Source: Antitrichia curtipendula
Taxonomy: Eukaryota > Streptophyta > Bryopsida > Hypnales > Leucodontaceae
Direction of reading: 5' to 3'
Assembly (NCBI GenBank): GCA_951230915.1
Contig: OX579633.1
Span: forward strand, 1,240,001 to 1,304,000
Length of the DNA stretch: 64,000 bases
Notes under the pieces: generated by a model
The model's input: the letters and a program-made list of their open reading frames with translations, nothing else
The model's database searches: none
Told to the model about the DNA's origin: nothing
Translations under genes and position numbers: made by a program
Shown: positions 56,846-64,000 of the stretch, piece after piece
Numbering within the stretch: the first letter of the stretch is position 1
Layout: the number at the start of each line of letters is the position of its first letter

Positions 56846-59087
56846 TGTAGGTCTTTTTGTTGCCATGTTGTCCTCACGCATGTGTTTCTTTCTCTAAGTG
56901 TGATCTTACCTTCTACTAACCTTTCCCTTGTTGAGTGGAACCCCCTACAAGACGGCAAAGCTTTGACCTCGTTGTGTATTTAATTTCTTTAAGTGTGTCT
57001 ATTCTACCCTCTTCTAAAAACTCCCTTGTTGTATGGACCCCCCTATGGAACGGCAAAGCTTTGAACTTATGATCAAGTCAATTCCTACAGTGTGTGTTAA
57101 ACCGTCCCGCACGTTGAAGCTTTAAACCTAGGAGTGCCACAAAGTCCTAAAGTTGTTGTTAAATCCAACTGGTCGGCGAAGCTTTGAACCTCCCCAGTCT
57201 TTAGCTTCAAAGTCTAGTTTCCAAGACATTGTTGGAAACACCCAAAGTTTAGCTTCCAAGAGATTTAGTTTTAGCCAAGTTTTAGCCAAGTCCAAGTTTT
57301 AGTCCAGTGTAGCCAAGTCCAAGTTTTTATCTGAGTTTTAGCAAAGTCCAGAGTTTAGCTTCCAAGATTGGTTATGAGTCCCTAGAAGAAGAAAACCAAG
57401 AAACCGTCTTGTGATGTTTAGCTTAGATGACCTTCCTAAAAATTGGGGCCTAACCCCCCAGACGGCAAAGCTTCGATCCCGATACTAACTCCCCACTAAA
57501 AATCCGATTTAGTTTTGTGTTAGTGGATTCCCCTAAGGGAACCCGGGGGTGTGGATTTTAGGAAAGGCTAGCCAATACACCAGCCAGCATACTGACCGGC
57601 GCCTAGCTGGCATATTAGTCGCATACTAGCCAATATACAACCATCGGGTAGTCAGCTTGACTGAACTTGAACCTCAGCCATTGGGCCAATTGGCTTGACT
57701 AAATGTGAAATCTAATTACTACTGGATTTTCAGACCAAATGGGACGATGCCTGCGGGGCCCCAAGCCCCCAACCAACCTTTTTTTTTTTTTTTATCATAC
57801 TAAGATTGAAATTTTGGAATCCAGTTAGGGGGGAGGAAAAATCAGATTGGAACTTAAAAGAACACAAGAGGGAGGGGGGAGAAATAGAGGTTGCCACTCC
57901 ACGTGCCACTTGCACAAAAACGTCCAATCCAACCTACATCACCACCAAACAAGTCTACAAACAATGATGAAGGATTAGGTAGAAGGATAGAAATAGGAGA
58001 GGAAAGGAGAGAGATGATCAATAGTAGCCTAGGAGTAGGATTAGCACCATCTATGACGAAAATCTAGAAAATCCATTAGAGACCATTGAGGGAGAGATTA
58101 GAATGACACAAGTAAAAATACGTAAGAAGATAGGAAGTACTACCAATCCTCTTGGAATACAAGGAGATAAGTTCTAATATCACCATCAAAATATGGTTGG
58201 AACAGTGCCAAGGTAAAAGAAAGGGCGGAGACCAAGGAGAAGGGAGAGTATACTAGGGACAGAAGGGACCAAAGGGGGCCCCAAATTTGTAAATTGAAGT
58301 CCCTTACAAAGGAATCCGAAGGCGTAATTGGACATTCCATGACTAGGGGGGACCCCGGGATGGGGAGCTTAGGGGCACAACCCCACCCGGCTCGAGGAGG
58401 ATGGTCTAAGGTATGACATTAACTCCTTTATTTTCTGTTTTCTACATTCTAATTAGCAAGGTAGGATTAGGGCCGGGAGCTAGGGTCACCAAGACCAAAA
58501 GTCAAAACAAGTTTGAACATAGAACCATATAGTACATATCTAGAGGTTTCCGGAAACATAAGATACGTAGAAATCGGAGTTGTAACGAAGAAGATAGAAG
58601 TGGATGAAGGTTAGACCCGAAATTGGATGAAAAATTAGAAGAAGTGACCAATCGAGGGAGGACTCAAGTAGGTGGTAGTAATAGGGACTTAGAACCCTAG
58701 GAGACCCTTAGAAGTAAATTTCAAACTCCAAAATTAATAGAAATTAGCGGATGAAATTTGGAGTATCGCCTTGCAGCCAAACTTCATCCGTAGCTAACTC
58801 CTTGTAGGGAAGTCCAAATTCAAAACCACTTAGGGTTCCGGATAGGGTAGAGTAGGCACTACAAGATAAAAATAGAACGTCCCCTGCAATAGCAAGTAGC
58901 ACGGACTAATTCAACCCCCTTTAGATAAGACTAGAAGCCATACTAGAGCTAGTTACATAGACCGAGGTCCAAATTAAGTGTAGAATTCCTTGGGAAAGAT
59001 TTAGACCAATCCAAGTTAGGTTAAGGAGGTCCAGAAGAGGCAAGCCTTAGGTTTTCAGGATTGGTATGATGCAATGTCCAACCTAGG

Positions 59088-59542
59088 CTACACTAAAGAT
59101 GATATTTAGTGTCTTGTACACTAAATACGAAGGCATACACTAAAAGCCAATTACCCTATGAAAATAAGTAACATTAAATGTCAATTCAAACACTAAATGT
59201 GAACCAGAGTTGTCATATCAGACGGAATATCACTGTTCACGGACAGAATCGGACCGATTAGGGCTAGGCGGCTGCAAACTTCAGAGCCTTGTAATTTTTG
59301 CAAAAATTCTTCAAATCAGGAAAATGAGATGTTTTTCGGCATCTACAGAAACTGTAGATGCCGAAAAACATCTCATTTTCTTGATTTGAAGAATTTTTGC
59401 AAAAGTTACAAGGCTCTGAAGTTTGCAGCCGACACATTCAAGTCTAACACTAATTGTGGACAAGTTCAGATTTAGTGTTGTAGCTAGTAGGGGGGTAAAA
59501 ACACTAAATGTCACTCAACACTAAATATCATCTTTGGTGTAG
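59088..59542. mobile_element. Fold-back element in LTR-C (455 bp)
   Basis: Outer inverted repeats CTACACTAAAGATGATATTT (59,088) and its near-exact complement ending at 59,542. Within it, two arms of about 80 bp (about 59,265-59,338 and 59,342-59,432) are almost perfect reverse complements separated by three bases. Flanking sequences differ, so no target duplication is claimed. Confidence 0.7.
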
Positions 59543-59794
59543 TTAGATTAAAACTTTAGAATTTCCAAGCCAGATCACCGTAGTGTTCACAGTTGTGCTA
59601 GTTACCTAGAGACAGTTACCATTCCCGTAATTCCTTTGGCAAAGTTAGAATAGGTAGGGTGTTTAGCAAAAGATCCACTGCTTGGAAGGCACAATGGACC
59701 GATTTTAGGCACCCCGTAGGATAGAAATTAAAGCTCCCCCTAGAACCTGGTTGTGCTCGTGTATTTACCAAGGGTGGGTAAATAAACACTCACA

Positions 59795-60440
59795 CTCGCC
59801 GACCTCCGTTTTTGGCTTTTTGTGTAATAACTTTTGCTTTCAGGCGTTGATTGAAATAAAAACTATATTCCCAAGAAGCTTGTGTATTTTTCTAGCTTAA
59901 CAAAAAAAAATTAATAAATTATGATGAATATTGAGACTGTATGAGCCTACCCAAAGTCGCATTTTGGCCCCTGTAGAGCCAATGGGACTTTAGGGGGTTA
60001 ACTCCTCACCACCGAAGTCCCATTTGGGTTCAAAAACAGTAGTGCTTTTGAAGTGATGTAGATCTCAATGTCATTAAGTTATAGAGATCTTAACCGTACA
60101 ATCCTGTAGTGAACATGTTTTAGATGATGTGGATCAAATTTGGAGTAATTCGACCGCATGGATTGCAAGATTATAATGTTTTAGTGTTGAAAAAAGATGC
60201 TGAAATTTTCCTTCTAAAACACTTGGAGGTGAAATTCAATTCCTAAACCTACTCAAATGAAAAAACTTGAAACTATAAAGTGATTCAAAACCAACATAAA
60301 AACACATTGATGAAAAAAAATATCATTCAATTGATTCAATATGTTTGCAAAATGGCTTGCAAATTTAAAAAAAAAAAGGCAAGAAAAGCTGAAAAAAACA
60401 CATATGAGGCTGAACCTCCTTCTACTAAAATGCTTCTCAG
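59795..60440. other. Gene-free spacer
   Basis: AT-rich flank of LTR-C. No coding signal or repeat recognised. Confidence 0.4.
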
Positions 60441-60920
60441 TCACTCATAAGTTCTTGGATTGATATGAAATTTTAGCCACACAAACTAGACTAGTATGCG
60501 CAACTTTCTCAAAAACACTTATTGGAAACGGAAACTGTATGAAGAAGACACAAGCCTCCGAAGTTCATTGTAGTCCAAGAATGGCGGGGTTTTGAACTTC
60601 GAATTGCTCCCAAGCATTCAAAACAACTTGGATTGACATGAAAACTTTACCACAGTAACTAGACTTCAAGCGGAACGTAATACGATAAATTTTATTGAAA
60701 ACAAACATTGGATGAAGGAAATACAAGCCCCGAAGTTGTAGCCTTATTTGGTGAATTCAAATTGAATCTGTGAACTTGGATTGGCTTCCAAGAAATCAAT
60801 ACAACTTGGATCGATCTGAAAATTGTATCACACAAACTAGTAAAGAGAGCGCAACTTTAACAACAAATTTTATTGAACTCGGACATCAGATGCAAAAGTT
60901 ACAGCACTTTGAACTTTCTT
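60440..60920. repeat. ~175 bp tandem repeat, three copies
   Basis: Three diverged copies containing CTTGGATTGATATGAAAATT, CACACAAACTAGAC, GCGCAACTT, TTTTATTGAA and CAAGCCTCGAAGTT in the same order. Copies start near 60,453, 60,628 and 60,806. Located upstream of the kinase gene. Confidence 0.6.
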
Positions 60921-61012
60921 TGAGGACACTTTTCGTCCCCTGCGGCGATGAGGGGTTAAGGTTTAGTGGTTGAATGTCTTGAGGGTGGAGTGGTGAAGAT
61001 ATATACGTTATC

Positions 61013-61160
61013 TGAGACTCTTGTCCCTTGGAATGCTTCAGAGGATGGCAGAACTAGGGTTTGATTCCTTTGCCTTTCGCAATTCTGCACTGATTCACAA
61101 ACCACAAACCAACTCTACTCAGCGATGGCCGACTGATTCATAAACTAACTTTGCTCAGGG
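61013..61160 (+). pseudogene. Fragment duplicated from the adjacent kinase gene
   Basis: GACTCTTGTCCCTTGGAATG, CAGAGGATGGC, TTTGATTCCTTTGCC, AATTCTGCACTGAT and AACTCTACTCAG recur in the same order in the kinase coding sequence at about 62,140-62,246. The fragment has stops and insertions, and its last ~40 bp are repeated once more (CTGATTCATAAACTAACTTT). It lies about 450 bp upstream of the intact gene, so it marks a tandem duplication with decay of one copy. Confidence 0.7.
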
Positions 61161-61610
61161 AATTTCAGCAAGGCGAACAAGGAGCCTCTGAGCATTAAGG
61201 CCCAATTCGGGGCCTGAGGCCTGGCAAGATGCTACCCGTGCTGACTGCAACAGTATTTTTCTTCATCATTCTGACACTTGTAGTGGGTGTGATCTTGTAG
61301 TGGGTGAAATCTTGTAGTGGGTGTAATTATTACCGACAAGTACTCCAAGTCGCATCTTCATGGCTTCTGGTAATAAGCTTCGTCTCCCTCACTTGCACAA
61401 TCGTGAGGTACTCACCAGCTTCGGGACACAAGTAGCAACATCGGTGACCTCCGCAGCGGATCAATTCATTCGATTGAGTTTGAGCAAATCCTAATTCTGC
61501 CATCTTTCTTTTTCTCCTCGCAGTCCCTCTAGAATTTCTTCCACTACGAAGTCCGTCGCTGTTTCTCCGATCTCTCTTTGCTAAATCCTAAACCATCGAC
61601 GCACCTTCAC

Positions 61611-62837
61611 ATGTGTATTCTTCACTTCATGGCTTCCTGTTTCAAACAATGTGGTGACGAGGAAGGTTCAAACAATGCTGTCAATTTAGTGAGGGTGTGT
61701 ACCTTTCCAGATGGTACCGCGGATTCGCTTCGACTGGGTCGGTCTTGCGGGGGCTCCTGCCTTTCTCGTAGCACGTTTCCGATGTGCGAGCTCAGGGACG
61801 AGCATTTCCCGACTGGTGTCTTCAACAGGAGATGGACGTCGAAATTAGGTCATTGTAATCCATTCCTTTGCGGATTAATGAAGAAGCTTAGAATACCACG
61901 GCGCAATTCTACACCTCCTCTTCTCTCGGAAACTCATTCATTAGCTGCTAACCGGCAAGTCATTGAGAGTCTTCGAAACGGCTGGGGTTCCTTTTTCGGG
62001 GACTACAATCGCTTCCTCACTCTCGGCAAGAAACTCAAAAGCGGAACCGAAGGTGACATTCTGCAAGCGACGTGGAGGTGTGACGATGGCTGCCACTACG
62101 ACGTCGTGGTGAAAGTTTTCAAAACGGTGGAGCAAATGCGAGTCTTGTCCACTCGAATGCTTGAGAGGATGGCCGAATCAGGATTTGATTCTTTCCCCTT
62201 TTACAATTCTGCACTGATCTACAAAGCAACTCTACTCAGGGATGGCCGGTTCGGTTTAGTCTTGAGAAGATACTCTTGTAACTTGGACGAGCTCATTGAG
62301 CGCAGAATGAAGCGCAGGAGACATGACCAAGAGCCACCGTTTCTGGATCGCGAGGGGAAGCATTTGATGTGGGAAGTTGCCAAGGGGATGCACGTCCTTC
62401 ACAGGAGCAACATTCTGCACAGGGATTTGAAGCCGGCGAATGTGCTCATCCTAAAATGTACTCCAGTTCGGTGTTATGTAGCTGATTTTGAATGTGATGG
62501 AGCGATTGGCACTGGGTTTTACAGATCTCCGGAGGTGTTGCGAATGTTGACAGGAAGAGAGAATGCGAAGTCAGAGATCATCGACTCATACGAGAGCCAT
62601 TCTGATGTTTACAGTTTTGGTATGACTTGTTATGCGATTTGCACAGGGCTTGCTCCTTTTGCAAACGTTAGGATAACTATGTATTCCATTGTACTGAATG
62701 GGGAGAGGCCTGCCTTACCAGAGTTCGTGGATCTTCGAGTGAGGGCGTTGATAGGCAGGTGCTGGGATCCGGTGCCTTCCGAGCGACCCAGTTTCGGTGA
62801 AATTGTTGAAGAGCTTGGGCTTATGATGACATCGTAA
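61611..62837 (+). CDS. TKL-type protein kinase, intronless, DFE variant
   Basis: A single open frame of 408 residues from the ATG at 61,611. An alternative ATG at 61,629 has a better context (G at +4). The first ~125 residues are unrecognised and Cys-rich in places. The kinase domain spans about residues 135-405: a poor glycine loop (LKSGTEGD), VVVKVF with the ATP-site Lys at about 168, HRDLKPANVL at about 270, DFE instead of DFG at about 292, GTGFYRSPEV as activation-segment end, DVYSFG, and CWDPVPSERPSF near the C terminus. The HRD and Lys residues are present, so phosphotransfer is possible; replacement of the DFG glycine is uncommon. The sequence is like kinases amplified in mosses and ferns. 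No signal peptide or membrane span is evident. A decayed partial copy lies upstream. Confidence 0.85.
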   Translation: MCILHFMASCFKQCGDEEGSNNAVNLVRVCTFPDGTADSLRLGRSCGGSCLSRSTFPMCELRDEHFPTGVFNRRWTSKLGHCNPFLCGLMKKLRIPRRNSTPPLLSETHSLAANRQVIESLRNGWGSFFGDYNRFLTLGKKLKSGTEGDILQATWRCDDGCHYDVVVKVFKTVEQMRVLSTRMLERMAESGFDSFPFYNSALIYKATLLRDGRFGLVLRRYSCNLDELIERRMKRRRHDQEPPFLDREGKHLMWEVAKGMHVLHRSNILHRDLKPANVLILKCTPVRCYVADFECDGAIGTGFYRSPEVLRMLTGRENAKSEIIDSYESHSDVYSFGMTCYAICTGLAPFANVRITMYSIVLNGERPALPEFVDLRVRALIGRCWDPVPSERPSFGEIVEELGLMMTS

Positions 62838-64000
62838 TCAGATGTGAACCTGCATTAATTGTAGCATACTGTGACTTTCGTGAATTTGTAAATTGCAACA
62901 GAAAGCGAGCAGAGACTACCAGTACGTGAATTTTTTACAGTTTTGAGTTGGTCATATGGGGGTTTATTTCTTTGGTGAACACTTGCAATTAATTGTTCAC
63001 TGATTCTAGTGTTATGAGATTTGGTCCTATCTGAATTATATATTCTTATAATATGATCAATCGATTTTGTCATTTTATAATCAGGAACTCTTGCACTTCG
63101 TGCTGTGAACAGGATTGTGCTTGCGACTGAGGGTGAGAAATCGGCAATTGATTCCTATTTAGACTACACCAATGTGCGTTTCTGTTGAGTTAAATTTGTG
63201 TTCAGCATCTCTCCTTCAAGCCTGCATCTCAGTTAACGATACCAAATTAGGAGATTGTCATTTGGCTACACCGATGATATCTGCAACAGTGGGCTTCTCT
63301 TTGGTTAACGGGAAGGTGATTCAGTGTGATCTATCTGCTTAGCGAAGCTTTCAAGTTATGAGACCATGTAAGCAGTAAGGTAACCGCAGAAGTCAGTTTC
63401 CTGATAACTAGGTTCATGAACACAGCATTCTTGAACAGAGAACTATAATGACAACATTCACGTAAAACAACGGCATGAGGAAGGCCTTTTGAACTGATAT
63501 ATGTACAGTTTCACATTATCTGTCCAGATACAGTAGTTCAGGAATCTGCGAGATTTATCTGTAACTACGAAGGAGAAAATGATCTCAGCAGTCTAGAAGC
63601 AATGAACCAATTATCAACATTCTAACATTGCATGTGATAATAATGCCAAGTCTAAGTTTCAAGGCAACTGCGTCACCCTCTCATTGGTCATTGGTTAGTC
63701 AAACAAAGGTCACAACCCTTCTGCTTGACTTGAGCCCTTTGATCAATCGAAGTACAAATCTACAGGTCTAGAAGAATCTAGACCTTCAACCCTCAAACTT
63801 CACAGGTTTTGAAAAATACACTGGCAAGTGAACTCGAGGGTTTCGGGTTTCGGGTTTCGGGATTACGGGTTAAGATTCAATGAAACGACTTGGCATTGTT
63901 TCTCTCTAAGTTACTCTCTTTAAAGGTGCTGGGACAACGTGAGATGGTTTTCAGCTGAAAAAGCTTCCCAAGACTCGCAGTGAACAACCAAACCTCGTCC
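62838..64000. other. Kinase 3' flank, no gene recognised
   Basis: Holds the kinase 3' UTR region and then sequence without coding signal. Ends at the window edge; a TTTCGGG tract lies at 63.84 kb. Confidence 0.45.
63838..63861 (+). repeat. TTTCGGG tract
   Basis: GGGTTTCGGGTTTCGGG and one more unit, a variant of the plant telomere heptamer with A replaced by C, followed by GATTACGGGTT. Confidence 0.7.

Larger units (their letters stand above)
54944..59794 (+). mobile_element. LTR-C, solo LTR with three nested elements
   Basis: Starts TATGAGCCCCTAATTCGTCA (TG changed to TA) and ends AACACTCACA. It aligns with the reverse complement of LTR-A and B through the TCACTTGGGACTC start, TTAGCATGCAGG, the TATATAA box, the C-run/G-run block, several GGCAAAGCTTTGAACC motifs and CTTGGAAGGCACA near the end. 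Subtracting two MITEs and a fold-back element leaves about 4.1 kb, the length of LTR-B. No exact target duplication was found. No gag-pol. Confidence 0.7.

Noticed and set aside
54944..59794. Target duplication for LTR-C (GACCC versus GACCT)
   Set aside because: Inexact and requires shifting the right end past CTCACA by six bases; not reported as a duplication.

Overview
This is eukaryotic nuclear DNA, most likely from a seed-free land plant or a related streptophyte; this placement is an inference. Supporting signs are GT-AG introns, an AT-rich background, TTTAGGG-type interstitial telomere motifs, a plant CACTA (En/Spm) transposon with TNP2 and Transposase_24 genes, 4 kb plant-type LTRs, and a kinase with the ADFE-GTGFYRSPE signature that I associate with moss/fern-type TKL kinases. 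Most of the window is mobile DNA, and only two ordinary-looking intact genes are visible.

Layout. 1-3.2 kb: an intact seven-exon gene, cut by the left window edge, whose C-terminal half resembles a permuted (beta-class) N6-adenine DNA methyltransferase with both signature motifs altered. 3.6-9.3 kb: a broken BED-finger fragment and a long broken RING/coiled-coil gene on the minus strand, bracketed by GC-rich islands made of GTCCG/CGGAC words. 11.4-26.1 kb: more GTCCG islands, a broken kinase-like gene split by a 4 kb LTR (LTR-A), a decayed minus-strand relative of the RING gene, and a second LTR (LTR-D) inserted into a GTCCG island. 26.2-45.9 kb: a solo LTR (LTR-B, TSD AAGAT) carrying a complete 15,607 bp CACTA transposon (TSD TTC, 25 bp perfect terminal inverted repeats). 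Inside it, a TNP2 gene (minus) and a Transposase_24/TNPA-like gene (plus) are transcribed divergently from an intergenic region holding a ~70 bp minisatellite. 46-48.7 kb: one more GTCCG island and gene-free AT-rich DNA. 48.7-52.7 kb: seven copies of a 21 bp palindrome followed by a broken DUF7869-type gene, possibly a DDE-like transposase. 54.5-59.8 kb: a gene remnant abutting LTR-C, which itself contains two CACTA-type MITEs and a long fold-back element. 60.4-62.8 kb: a ~175 bp tandem repeat, a kinase fragment, and an intact intronless TKL-type protein kinase gene.

The element history can be read from the nesting: GTCCG island, then LTR-D inside it; LTR-B, then CACTA inside it; pseudogene, then LTR-A inside it; LTR-C, then MITEs inside it. 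All four LTRs are related and none has gag-pol next to it, so they look like solo LTRs. Several mobile-element genes are otherwise well preserved but carry in-frame TAG or TGA codons that fit C-to-T decay at CHG or CG sites. All coordinates of decayed genes are approximate. No database search was possible, so family names rest on motif recognition.
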